A stretch of 64,000 bases of DNA from Misgurnus anguillicaudatus (Eukaryota; Chordata; Actinopteri; Cypriniformes; Cobitidae): NCBI RefSeq assembly GCF_027580225.2, contig NC_073358.2, positions 46,090,001 through 46,154,000 of the forward strand, written 5' to 3'. Within the stretch, counting starts at the first letter, position 1, and each line of letters starts with the position of its first letter. The translations under genes and the position numbers were made by a program. Shown in pieces: positions 12,670-63,507 of the stretch. The notes under the pieces were generated by a model. It was not told where the DNA came from. It did no database searches and worked only from the letters and a program-made list of their open reading frames with translations.

Positions 12670-14510
12670 CATCTTTCTATCTGTCTGTGTGTACTGCCAA
12701 TCCATTTGTCTCATCCATCCATTTTTATTTGCCTATCTATCCTTCTCTCTATCTTTCTGTCTGTCTCTGCTTCAATCTTTATGTCTGTCCGTCCATCCAT
12801 TTTATCTGTCTATTCATCTGTCCCTCTTTCTGTCTTATCTATCAGTCTTTCTGTCTGTCCATGAGTCTGTCCATTCATTCATTCTTATCTTTCCTCCATC
12901 CGACTATCTATCTGTCTTGTCTGCCTATCTGTTGATCTATCTTTCTGTCTGTCAGTTCGTTCATCCATCCCTCTATCTGTTTATCTTTCCTTCCATCTGT
13001 ACGTTTGTCCATCTATCCATTCTTATTTGCATATCCATTAATCCCTATATCTGTCTACCTCTTCTTCAGTCCGTACGTCTTTCTGTCAATCCATTTGTCT
13101 AACCATCCATCCATTTTTATTTGCCTATATATCCTTCTATATATCTTTCTGTCTGTCTCTGCCTCAATCTGTATGTCTGTCCGTTCATCCATTTTTATCT
13201 GTTTATCCATCTGTCCCTCTTTCTGTCTGTCTGTCTGTCTGTCATGAGTCTGTTCATTCATCCATTCTAATCTTTCCTCCATCCGACTATCTTATCTGTC
13301 TTGTCTGTCTATCTATCTGTTGGTTGATCTATCTGTCTGTCCGTCCATGAGTCTGTCCATTCATTCTTATTTGCCTGACCATATTTCTATCCCTCTATCT
13401 GTCTATCCTTCCTTCCATCCGTACGTCTGTCCATCTATCCATTCTTATTTGCATATCCATTCATCCCTATATCTGTCTACTTCTCCTTCCATCTGTATGT
13501 CTTTCTCTCCATCCATTTTTATCTGCATATCCATCCCTCTGACTGTCTGTTTGTCTATTCATCTGTCCATCTTTCTATTTGTCTGTGTGTCGTGTCAATC
13601 CATTTGTCTAACCTTTCATCCATTCTTATCTTCCTATCTCTTTATCTATCTGTTTGTCTGTCTGTCTGTCCATGATTCTGTCCGTTCATCCATTCTTATC
13701 TTTCCTCCATCCTCTATTTATCTTTCTTGTCTATGTGTTGGTCAATCGGTCTGTCTGTCCATGAGTCTGTACATCCATCCCTCTATCTGTCTGTCTGTCC
13801 ATTTATCAGTCTATCCACCCGTCTGTCTGTACATCCATGGATACATTTTTATCTGCCTATCGATCTGTCTGTCTGTCCGTCCATTAGTCTGTCCATCTTA
13901 TCTGCCTTTCCATCCCCTATCTATCTGTCTGTTTGTCTATGAGTCTGTCTGTCCATTCATCCATTCTTATATGCCTATCCATCTCTCTGTCTGTCTGACT
14001 GCCCGTCTATCTATCCATCTGTCTGTGTGTCCATCCATTCATACATCTGACCATTCATCCATTCTTATCTGCCTATCCATCCCTTTGTCGGTCTGTCTGT
14101 CTGTCTGACTGCTCATTTGTCTGTCTGTCTGTTTGTCTGTCTGTCTATCTTTCTGTCCTTCTAAACATCCATCTGTCCATATATCCATCCCTCTGTCTGT
14201 CTGTCTGTCTGTGTGTCCATCCATTCATCCATCTGACCATTCATCCATTTTTATCTGCCTATCCATCCCTTTGTCTGTCTGTCTTTCTGTCTGTCTGTCT
14301 GTCTGTCTGTCTGTGTGTTCGTCCATTCATCCATCTGACCATTCATCCATTCTTCTCTGCCTATTTATCCATCCCTTTGTCTGTCTGTCTGTCTATCTGT
14401 CTGTCCTTCTAAACATCCGTTTGTCCATCCATCCATTCTTATCTACCTATCCATCCATCCCTCTGTCTGTCTGTGTTTTTGTCCTTCTGTCTATTTATCC
14501 ATCCATCAAT
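11551..14510 (+). repeat. Complex tetranucleotide satellite (TCTG/ATCC)n, about 3 kb
   Basis: Alternating runs of TCTG and ATCC with interspersed phrases such as TTATTTGCATATCCATTC. That phrase recurs near 11990, 12510, 13022 and 13444, which gives a loose higher-order period of about 420-520 bp. Long open frames rich in Leu-Ser-Val-Cys-Pro across this region come from the repeat and are not genes. Confidence 0.95.
12272..12357 (+). repeat. (TTGTC)n pentanucleotide block inside the satellite
   Basis: About 17 units of TTGTC with one variant at 12301 (GTGTC). A local switch of period from four to five. Confidence 0.9.
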
Positions 14511-15802
14511 ATATTTGATTAATCTCTCGCTTCCCAAAATAATGTTATTGAACACACTATGCTTTTGAGGTAGTACTTGAAAAGGTTAAATAATTATACA
14601 AAAAATGACAAATTAACAGAACAGTAGCATTTAGCCTTTGTATTCCTTAATGCAGTAATCATTGCTTTAGCTTTTCATCGAATCATTTGAGTAAACAAAA
14701 ATAGAAGCAGTGGTTGTTTTCGGTTATTCACAGTAACATTGGTGCTTAATTAATATTAGCAACATAATAGACAGTGGGAGGTCTGTGTTTACCGCACGGC
14801 CTTATTCATCTGTTAATTTGATTGATTTTATCTATCTGTCACATTTTGTGGGTTTGTATGATCACAGATACAGCGGTGTAGGATCTGTGCATGTCGATGT
14901 GTGTATAGAAATGTCTTGTAGCCGTCTCCCTGTAAAATATCACAGGCACAGCAAAATACAAACTATTCATCCTAGGCTCTGAGCCAGCTCCTCGAACATG
15001 CTACAGCTCTCTGCTAAAATGATTATGTGCTCCACCAGTCATTGGTAAAATCGTAAAAGCAAAACACGGCCGTAATCGTTATTGCATAATGTTAAATCCG
15101 ATCCTTTCGCATATAGCTATTTACCGTGCTGATCTTTGTTGTCTTGAAAAGAATTGCAACGGCCAACACATCTCTCCTAAAAGCCTCTATGGGACCATAT
15201 GCACAGAATGTGGTTACTGTCGCTTTGTCTGCTAATTGCTGTGTTGCTGTTGACATACTGCCGCATGAAATCAAACTAGCCGTCGCGCGGATGCACACAC
15301 GTGAAACCGGCCGGGTTACAAAGGGAACGGGGTTGTTTTTAATCAGGCTGATTGAATTGGGAACGCATGCAGCATTAATGATGGGTCAAAGAGGGTATCC
15401 CAGCATCCTCGGCTCCTGGGGGCATAGGGCAGAGAAGGGCAACACGTGACTGTCGCCGATTTCCAACTCACGTACTTACCCGCACTCACTCTTCAGCTTC
15501 TACTTAAAACTGATCATTAAAACAGGAACAAGGTCAGAGATGGAGAGCATTCAAAAAGATCAAGGGTTGACAGAGCGAGGAGAAAAATGAGAGATTTTGA
15601 ATACATGCTTTTGATTAGTCAGTCTCTCGTATCATTTTGTAGTTTTTTATGCTTACAAAATGTCACCACTAACCAACGTTTCATATGCATTTATTTACTT
15701 ATTAGGTAATGAGACAAAAATCTACACTCAGGGGAGCATGACATCAAAATTAACCCTTTCAAATTTATACTAATCCCCCTGTTGGGGTTTAAAGTAGAAA
15801 AT
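14511..15802. other. No gene recognised
   Basis: Mixed composition. The longest open frame is about 107 residues on the plus strand and overlaps a 68-residue frame on the other strand. Neither looks like a known protein. Confidence 0.4.
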
Positions 15803-16075
15803 GAATAGTTTTGTTCCAAAACGCGATAAACGCTATTTAAAAATAATGAATTTCCGCCAAAATCAGAATTGTGTGAGGTCAGTATTTAAAAGTAAATTCT
15901 TAATTTTACGCAAAATACAATATCAGCTTTGTTATTCTGTCATCTTTTCTCCCTTTTTCCCAAAACGCAATAAACGCCAGTCCTCCTTTTCTGCAGAATC
16001 CGCTCAAACAATCACAGCGCACCATTTCACGCATTATAAACAACAATTTGGATCATCCAGTTACAGATTGGATAA
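15803..16075 (+). mobile_element. Fragment of the GAAGAGTTTGG transposon family, copy 3
   Basis: Matches the left ~270 bases of 3508-4518 (for example CGCCAAAATCAG, AAAAGTAAATTCTTA, GTCATCTTTTCTCCC). The right part is missing. Confidence 0.7.
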
Positions 16076-16109
16076 TGTTTTCGATCAGAAAAACAGGTGC
16101 TACTGTCGC

Positions 16110-16395
16110 TTTAAAGGTGCAGTGTGTAATTTTTAGAAGGATCTCTTGACAGAAATGCAAAATAATATACTATATGATCAGGGGTGTATAAATACCTTTT
16201 TATAATGAACTGTTATGTTTTTATTACCTTGGAATGAGACGTTTTTATCTACATACACAGAGGGTCCCCTTACGTGGAAGTTGACATTTTGTGCCGCCAT
16301 GTTTCTACAGAAGCCCTTAACGGACAATTTTGTCTCCGTCAATTACATGTTTTTTCAGTGGCGGGTACCATAGCTTCTCTATGCGTTTTAAAACG
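16110..16395 (+). mobile_element. AGGTGCAGTG-family transposon, left part
   Basis: TAAAGGTGCAGTGTGTAATT start, then ACAGAGGGTCCCCTTACGTG and CGCCATGTTTCTACAGAAG as in the complete copies. Truncated after TCTCTATGCGTTTT. Confidence 0.75.
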
Positions 16396-17177
16396 AGTGA
16401 AAGTGAAAGTAAAACTCGAGCGCGCGCTCAAACGCAATTTAAATACCCAATGCCTGAATTTCATACACCACAGTTACCCATCTAAATCTGTGAGAGAATG
16501 CATAAGCATTTAAATATATTTTTTCCTCCCTATAAGTCAAGATAGCCCTAAGGGCAGGGCGGGGATGCATTTTGATAGCCCGACTGCAAAGCACAATAGC
16601 CCCGGGACGTCGGGCTAGCGATTTTGCGAGCCCTGCTACATTAATTTTCTAACGTTATGCTCGTACCGTATGTCAAAAAATTGCCATTTCAAAAGCGACA
16701 TGTGAGATAAAGTTGATACCTAAATGAAATGTAACTGAACTGCTATTAAATGTGCTATTAAGTTATAAAAGGGCAACTCGTGAGCCATAACGTTTTCCTC
16801 TGGGCTAATGTTGTGATAATGCCAGACTGACTCTACGTGATCCTTTATATAGTATAATAAAACTAAAAGGTGAGATCTTGATAATTCTAACTAAAGTAAC
16901 TAAAGAAAGACATGACCTCTCCTGTTTCTCTTTCTGTCCTTGGTTTGGCCATAAAGTGCTTTGAACTTGAATTGCAGATGTTTTCCCCAGACTCGCCGAA
17001 TGTTGTGATGGGAGATGATAGAGGTTTACCCGGGGAACAGGAAGTGGGATGTGTCTGTAACCACCTACAGGCCTGCAGCTGATCAAACTCCTTTTGATTA
17101 TCAGACTTTCATCTCATCTCATTCAGTAATGAAACAGCTCACGGCCTGTCGTTGTCCGACAACAGACACGCACACAC

Positions 17178-17202
17178 GGAGAGAGAGAGAGAGAGAGAGA
17201 GT
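17178..17202 (+). repeat. (GA)n microsatellite
   Basis: About 12 GA units. Confidence 0.9.
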
Positions 17203-17397
17203 GAGCTCACACGAGCTGTCTCTGCCTCCCACTCTTTCACACAATCTCACTTTCAACATCATCACTCACACTTACAGCACGCATACAGTTTGACCAAAAA
17301 CAACTTTCACACTTTCTTCCACCAAAAAACACTCACCAGATAACACATGCATGCCAACTTCAGGCGCTGCTGTCACAAACAAAAATGACCAGTCAGT

Positions 17398-17500
17398 TTT
17401 AAAGGAATAGTTCACCTAAATATCAAGATTTATTTATGATTTACTCCCATGCCATCCTAGACGTATATTACTTTCTACACAAACAAATCATTTTCAAATA
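17398..17500 (+). mobile_element. Angel-like half element
   Basis: TTTAAAGGAATAGTTCACC followed by the usual CATGCCATCCTAGACGTATA segment. Only one arm is visible. Confidence 0.5.
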
Positions 17501-17643
17501 AAATGGTGTCATGTTATCTATTTTATTGGTTCTCGGGTTTCATATGATTGTTTTGTCTTATCATACAAGATTGCTACATAATCTCAGAATATTAATAGTT
17601 GTTTTTTTCTCACAAATTTATTGTTTCACATTAGGATAAATAT

Positions 17644-18560
17644 GAAGAGTTTGGTTCCAAAATGCAATAAATCCATTTTGACTAATTTGGGTAAAGACGT
17701 GTTTTCTATACCTAGAAAGTGACAAGATAAAAACCACTATTTTCTGTTACAAACTTTCACATAGCATCTTTAGGTTATGATAACATTAAAAATTTAAATC
17801 CATAATTTGATTTTCAAAGATTTATTATAAAAACTGATTATTTTTTTCCACAAAATGCAATAAATCCATGGCAAGTATTTTTTCAAAATGCTATAAATCT
17901 ATGGAATCAATATATAAATGTGCATTCATCTTTGGCATGTTATATTCATTTAGTTGACTAGATAAAAAATCAAAACATTTATGGCATTAATCAAAACACT
18001 TACTTTGTCATATTAAGAACACTGTCATTGCTGCTGTCATCCTTGGGACGTCATCGTTGAACTTTTTTGACAGCGATCTGCTCGATTTTCGTTGACTTTG
18101 CGTAAATAATGAAAAGTTTTTTATAAGATCCTCTGGGGTCAATGTGTTAGCATGACAGAAGCTTGATGCTGTCCTGTGAGAACAAGCAACAGCCGGCATT
18201 TTTTGTCACCCGAGTGGCTTACGTTTCTTCCCCGCCACAGAAAACCATCACAGGTTTATCAATGCCATCAAAAGTATTATTTTGTTTTTGTTTGTTTTTT
18301 GATCATGGAATACTAAGTAGATGAGGAAAACTAGGATTCTGTGTGTATTCAACGCGCCGCCATTGTTGTTTACAATGCGTGGAATGGTGTGCTGATTGGT
18401 TGCAGAAAAGGAGGACTGGCGTTTATTGCATTTTGGGATAACACGGTGGATATTGCATTTTGCGTAAAATTAAGAATTTACTTTTTAATACTGACCTGAT
18501 ACAATACTGATTTTGGTGGCAACTAATTCATTTATTGCGTTTTTTGAAACCAAACTCTTC
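17644..18560 (-). mobile_element. Unclassified non-autonomous transposon, copy 2 (4-bp duplication ATAT)
   Basis: Reverse-orientation relative of 3508-4518 with the same inverted ends (GAAGAGTTTGGTTCCAAAA) and flanking ATAT at 17640-17643 and 18561-18564. Six or more internal copies of the motif TTTATTGC(A/G)TTTTG or its complement. Confidence 0.82.
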
Positions 18561-18576
18561 ATATGTTGATTAATAA

Positions 18577-18702
18577 AGCAATAAGCCCCAAGAAGCAGTG
18601 GGTTACCAGTGCATTTTATAACGGCTAAGGGGCGTTGTTAGGCACGACGCGAAGCCGTTATAAAATGCACTGGTAACCCACTGCTTCGCGGGGCTTATTG
18701 CG
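18577..18702. repeat. Near-perfect hairpin of about 126 bp
   Basis: GTGGGTTACCAGTGCATTTT and its complement face each other across a spacer of about 20 bases. The arms extend out to AGCAATAAGCCCC and GGGGCTTATTGCG. Probably two termini of a transposon brought together by internal deletion. Confidence 0.75.
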
Positions 18703-18703
18703 T

Positions 18704-19697
18704 TTATAAAACGGTTGCTTCAAATTATGTATAGCAGGATTTCATATAATAAAACACAGCAAATAAGTTGTAATTATATTAGTACAGATATTACTCTTCC
18801 GCCAAACAAAGTAGTTCCTCAGACTCAAGTGTGTCTGCAACAGAGCGGTTCCCAAGCAAAACAGACGGAGCAAAGACACAATGAAAATATGATTCATTAA
18901 GACTGTGGTGTTTATTTTCATAAATCAACATTCATCTAATTTATACATTAACATTTATACCGTGCAACTGTTGACGTGTGGATCAAATATGCTTGGAAGC
19001 ATGCTTAACACTTTCCCTGCCAGCGTTTTTAAAAGAGTTGCCACCCAGCTTTAGTTAAACATTAATGCCTTCCAGAAAAATGTTCTTCTTTAGATATATA
19101 AACATACAATATATCAAATGAAAGAACAGACCCTCTGCTTTCAAACAACAAAATAAAAACGTTTCACCCTACCTTCAATTGTTCTTTTATCCTCTCAAAT
19201 TTTGAGCCAAATGTTGTGATAATTCCATTTCTGTGAATGACTTTTGTTAGAGATCCGATTCAGATCGCTGATCAAAAAATACACTTGAGTTTTAAAGTGT
19301 TGAGTGAAAGCATCAGTGTTTATGTTGTGTAAGATCGCCACCACTGATCAGTGATCGCCACCCAGTGGATAATATACGGTACAACTACTCCTCACGGAAG
19401 CATTAACAAGAAAACTCAACAATATTTATTGACACTTATCTGGATATCGCCATTAATTGTTCAATTGTTGAGGATTATAATTAATACAATATAATATAAT
19501 TAGCCCACCCAATAAATCAAAATTGACAACAAAATCCGACATTTTGACAGTTATTTTCTACAGTACACAACAACAGTGGCGCAGTGATACAAGCTATGTA
19601 ATACGGTTTGAGCCGTGGGTTTACCGGTGAGTTTTATCACAGCTGAGAACGCGTTTCAACCAATCAGAATGAAGAACCAGAACTGGCCGTTTTATAA
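18704..19697. mobile_element. TTATAAAACGG-ended element
   Basis: TTATAAAACGG at the left and CCGTTTTATAA at the right. The right part has ACCAATCAGAATGAAGAACC, a phrase common in fish DNA transposons. It carries a partial TTAACTCTTTC-type element from about 19005. Confidence 0.55.
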
Positions 19698-21940
19698 TTG
19701 CAATTTTAGCACGTGATTATAGAGATAGGTAAATTGGTTTAAATCGATATCAGCCCCCAAATATCATATTGTTGCATCCCTATTGGTTTGTTGGAACTGG
19801 AAGGCGGTTTTCCCATCGTCAGAGCGGCCATATTGAGCATTGGATTGTATTGATAGTAATAGGAGTGCTCGTTATATCCAATATCCAAAAAGTAATAGTT
19901 CACCCAAATGTGACCCTAGACCACAAAACCAGTGATAAGTATACATTTTTGAGATTAAAGCAACACTAAGGCTAAATTATTTACGACAGTGGTAATGGGC
20001 AATTCTGCTTCCAACCCGTAGGGGGAGCAAAGAGCAATTCTATTGCTTTAATAGAAAAAATATCTAATAAATCTGAATGCTGAATAAATAAACTTCCCAT
20101 GGAGTTATGGTTGCGTGACTTTCCTAAAGGGACTTGGTATAAACGTCAAAGCTGAAATCCCAAAACTGTCTCTGGGACAAAATCCTGAGACTATTTGTGA
20201 AAGTATCTAAGCCAAAGATGCTTTCTGAAAGCCAAAGACCTTTTTTTAAAATATGACACTCTTTCCAAAAGCCTGAGATTCCTTTTGAAGACCTCATACC
20301 AGTGCAACCAGCAGGGTTTAGGGCAGAACTGAGACCTTGAGATGGTTTGTGGCGTCTCTTACCGCAGGCCAGTTGGTGAGGTACCTACTGCCCCACTTCT
20401 GTGGCTATAAAAGATCCCTGCCTGCTGCTCTAGGGGTTGAAAGCACGCTGCCATGTTTTGACTAGAGCCATCTGATCTTACACAAAAATAAACAGATCGT
20501 ATGCCAAATGCAGTATTGGTTAGCAGTATGCACATCGCATATGACTTTCAGAGAGTTCGGCTTGGTGCAAATGTTTTCTCAGTATGCTGAGCTGTTAAGT
20601 GGTCGCTTTCTGGAATTGTCGTCACGGTACAGAGATAGCGGCAGCCGGCAGGATGTTGGGAAATTTCCTTCCTGTGACTCCACTGACATGCGATGGGATT
20701 TTGTTTAATTTTAATTAAAAGAGAAATCAAGAAAAAAGTGTGATTTTGGAAAGATATGTTTAGATGTGTTAAGGGGTGGAGACGTCCATCTTTTGTATCT
20801 TCACGCATTAACTTTACAGCCCGCGTTCAGCTGTCATGAACTCTCCATTGCCTTGACATTTGCTGTCTCCGGAGGGTCAACAGACCGTAGTTTACATGAG
20901 GAACACAGGGTTTAGACATTAGCCCCAGAGAAGACCTTATTATTGACAGGAAAACGAGAGGAAGTGTATGCGAGTGAGCAACAGATTGAAAGGACATGGG
21001 AAACGCTCTAGACTCACAAAGTCGGTCATCACTCAACCTTTGACCTTTTTCCGGACATCCATGAAACACACAGGAAAACACAGTCGTGTGTTTTCTTATG
21101 GGAGGAGTTCATTTCGAACACTCACTTATACGTCCATTTTTTTACACAGTTCGCTTTCTTTGGCAAATAAAGATAATTATTTCTTGATTGCACAATGAGC
21201 AATTTACGTGTTAACATTGTGTTAACTAAAAATATACAATATAGTTTATCAGCATTTATTCATCTTAGTTCACGGGTTATCATTAAAATGTAATCGTTAG
21301 GGAATAAGATATAGACGGTTTCATCGGACACACGTGCGCTGGTGCGATATACGTCTGGATCCGAACTTTATTTCTAAACTGATCTGCCTCATCGAAAATA
21401 ACAAATGTTTTGGTTTCCTATGTAATCTATGTGTTGTTGTTTTTTTGCTTATTATATAAACAAACTACGTTTAAAGTACGTTTAAACTACGTTGTTATTT
21501 ATTTTTAGCGGAGTTTACCGGAAGTTACGTGCTGACCACGACAGCCGCTTGTTTATGTTGTTACTGCTGAAACTGTCTATAGGGAAAGCATATTTTTGCA
21601 TGCTATCCAAGGGGAGGGCTTCGAGCTCAGAACCCAGAGTTCCCCCCCCCCCCCCCCTTAACTGGGATAGATATACTTGCTGAGGATGGGGTGAAGGAGG
21701 GATGCTGCAAAAACTGTCACGGGACGGCTATTTATAAACATCTCTTCCCGCTGATTGGTTCCCATCATATGGCAAAAAATATATATTTTTACATATATAA
21801 AAAATGGCCAACAAATATATTTTGGAATATGTTTACATACATATATTTCATGTAATATATTATAAAATAAATTGAAATATATTTTAAGAAATAAATAAAT
21901 AAATATATTTAACCCTCCAAATATTTTAATCCAGGGGATA
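19698..21940. other. No gene recognised
   Basis: Includes a fragment of the GTGACCCTGGACCACAAAACC repeat at 19908-19960 and a run of 16 C at 21642-21657. No credible coding region. Confidence 0.4.
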
Positions 21941-21949
21941 TATATTTAC

Positions 21950-22199
21950 GATGCTTTGAAAGAAAAACTTTATTTTTGTTACAAACCTGTAAACATAACA
22001 GTTTATAAAAGGTCAAAAATAAATTTCAACTTCAAAAATATGCTTATACAATGAACTTGTATTTAGCATATATTTAAAATATTTTTTGTTAATAATACAT
22101 TTTTGCATTAAGGAATGTAAAATTGAAGGCATTTTGTAAAAATCACAATAAATGCTGGCGGGCAACTTTTAAAAAAAAGGCTGGCATGGAATGAGTTAA
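21950..22199 (-). mobile_element. TTAACTCTTTC-type element, partial inverted copy
   Basis: Ends ...AAATGCTGGCGGGCAACTTT then TGGAATGAGTTAA, the reverse of the left end of the family (TTAACTCATTC, GCCAGC, AAAAGTTGCC). The other end is missing. Confidence 0.55.
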
Positions 22200-22293
22200 T
22201 ATCAGACTTTACACGGACTTTAACAGTTAGAACTTTTTATTTTATAAATGCATTAGTAAATGCTAAAAATTCTCATGTATTAAGATAGCTCAT

Positions 22294-23064
22294 CAGGGTT
22301 TTCTACAGAAAATTTGTTAGTTAAGGTGGTTTGGGTCCTGGGGCGTGGCAATCAAAGGGCGTACGTGTCATGATGAAATATTTTTATTAAAAACACTCAA
22401 ATAAAACTTAATTTTGAAGAAACTATGACAGAAAAGGAACACATACTAGATTATCAATGAATTAAATGTTTTTAGCTCTAACGGGAATAGCTGCATGATG
22501 AAGTGAAACTAAAGGGTTAATGAACACAAACTAAAGCAGATATTGTAGAACGTCTGGCAAATGATGATAGATAACACAAAAATTGTAAAAACTGATTATT
22601 TTCCACTATTAATTTTATTATCTTAAAGGAGTGTAACTACTGTGGCATGTAAATAATCCACATAAATAACGTGAGCAAGAGCGCTCAACAATTATATCGA
22701 ATCAACAGGCATGTGCAACCTAGCTAGCAGGTTCCTCAAACAACAAAATCACATGCTAACTTACTTTAGAACTATTGACTAATACAAGGCTTTAATAAAC
22801 CCAAAACATAAGTCCACTTACAGTTTTTACGGACACGTGTTTTAACAACTGGCTATCCTACAGAAATGACGGACCACGTCTTTCTTCTCTCATTTCGGCC
22901 ATGTGGCGTGCGTACACACTCGCGGCGTGAAATGCGTCCGCGCTATTCCAAGATGTTTTATCAACTGGCTAGTTATACTCCAGACATTGACGACTTAGTT
23001 AAGGCGGTAGGGTTTTCCAGCTTAGGCGGGCCGCCCGAACTGCAAAGTCCTGCGGGAAACCCTG
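22294..23064. mobile_element. CAGGG-ended inverted-repeat element
   Basis: CAGGGTTTTC at the left and GGGAAACCCTG at the right, with TTAGTTAAGG and its relatives near both ends. Direct repeat CTCAT (or GCTCAT) lies outside. Possibly hAT-like, but the duplication is shorter than 8. Confidence 0.6.
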
Positions 23065-24608
23065 CTCATGTTAGCTAATGCATTAACTAATGTTAACAAA
23101 TGCCTCCTTATTGTAAAGTGTTCCCAAAATCTGATGTATGAATGTATACTTGCATGACCTCCAGTTTGTCTAAATAACAAAACTGTAAAAGCAATTCTTT
23201 TGATTGAATTGTAAAACGATCTGCTGATATCAATGTACAGGCTAGCTGAGCCTCACACATGATAAGTGAGTTTTATTCAGGGCTCTTGGTGACTTCAGGG
23301 TTGTTTTCCAGAGACTGAGCACGGGGTCTTTGAGTTCCCTTCTGCTCTGTTGCTGTTGGAGCTCTGCTCATAATCCCTCCGCAGTTCATGCGTGGACATA
23401 TGAACCCTTCATAGCTAACAGCCAGAGCTCTCACAGTGACGGCTTTTTGGAGATAAAGGGAAGATTACAGTTATGGCTGCAATAACAAGATTATACGCAA
23501 TAATAACAATAACGCACGTGCATAAACCAGATGGAAAGCAACATAAAGGGAGTGTGTTCATTATGTGCATTTCGCTAAAATATTGTTTTAATAAAAGCAT
23601 TTTTATTGCTATATAGTACATTGCATTAGAAACTAATATGATTTCATATAAAAAAATATATTTTTAAATAAGCTTAATCACTTAATTGAACCAATAAATC
23701 TGGATTCTCAAGTCTTGTCCACTTGTCACAGCTGAGATAAAAGCAGCGCCACATCGATCCAATAAAAAACTGGCATGCGAGTCATCGAATTGCCATACTG
23801 CAGCCCCACTATTACGGACAAGTCATTTGGAGCAAATCGCCACAATCTCTCACGTCTGTTATCTGGCGCTTTTCTGTCTCTTTTTTCATGCTAATGAAAA
23901 AAGAAAAACAGAAATCAATGGCGGTGAGATTGCTCCCCATCTCCATTCAGTGATGGTAAGAGGTCGCCCCTCCAAACTTGCTTATCACCCCTAACATTTA
24001 AATTCGCACAACCTTTCGTGCTGAATGATAAAACGCAGCAGTGCCCAGAACGGTTTTATATTGTTATCTGCGGCGCTAAATAGCATTTGACATTTGACGC
24101 ACATTTAAAAGTCAATGGGTTTGCTCTCAAATCAGCAAATACTATCAAGGCCCTAATTTCCCTTTTTTAATGGAAAGAAACAGGTGTGACTGAATGATTA
24201 GAGTAAATGTGTAAAAATGGCTAATGCTGAACATTTCCTTTGAAGCCTCATTTCAGGCATCATCACAATGTATCCTCGCAAACGCAACGTCCAATTATAA
24301 TTACGAACGCATTTCTCATTGTCCTCGCCTGTCAGAAACAAGCCTTTCTCCATATGTGACATGTTTCTCATAACTGGCCGCGAGTTAGTTGATGCTGCCG
24401 CGTTTTGACAAGCATGCACGCTTAAGCTGGTGGTCTGCCAAAACGCATTACTTTTTAAAAACAGTGTACAGTCTGTCATTAAATTGTCGCCACCGTGTTT
24501 GTCTCTCCAGATCCGCTGGGATCGTGACGGAGAGGCTCTGGGGAGGTGCAGCCCATCTCGTAATCACTTTTGTTTATGTTTTGTTGTCTTCTTTATCTCT
24601 CTCGACAG
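23065..24608. other. Region upstream of the sema4c start exon; no gene recognised
   Basis: No repeat family recognised from about 23700 to 24500 and fewer repeats than elsewhere. A candidate place for regulatory sequence or the non-coding first exon, but nothing specific is seen. Confidence 0.35.
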
Positions 24609-24690
24609 GAGCCGAGTACATCTGGATCCTACGCACCTCGTCGACCAATCAGGATTCAACTGTGGTGTGAAATAAAAGAGGAGCGGAGAA
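24609..24690 (+). other. sema4c: sema4c 5' UTR part of the first coding exon
   Basis: A pyrimidine-rich tract followed by CAG at 24606-24608 looks like a splice acceptor 82 bases before the start codon. This suggests that a separate non-coding first exon lies upstream. An in-frame TAA at 24673-24675 sits 18 bases before the ATG at 24691 and so supports that ATG as the start. The context (GAGAAATGGGC) has A at -3 and G at +4. The transcription start and the upstream exon were not identified. Confidence 0.5.

Positions 24691-63507
<38,817 letters not shown>

Noticed and set aside
11520..14522. Long open frames (up to 320 codons) on both strands, Cys/Ser/Leu-rich
   Set aside because: They are translations of the (TCTG/ATCC)n satellite. 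The same repeats give open frames in several phases, with no domain or start context.
24198..24479. Minus-strand open frame of 93 codons near the gene start
   Set aside because: No recognisable family and no splice or start support. Probably chance.
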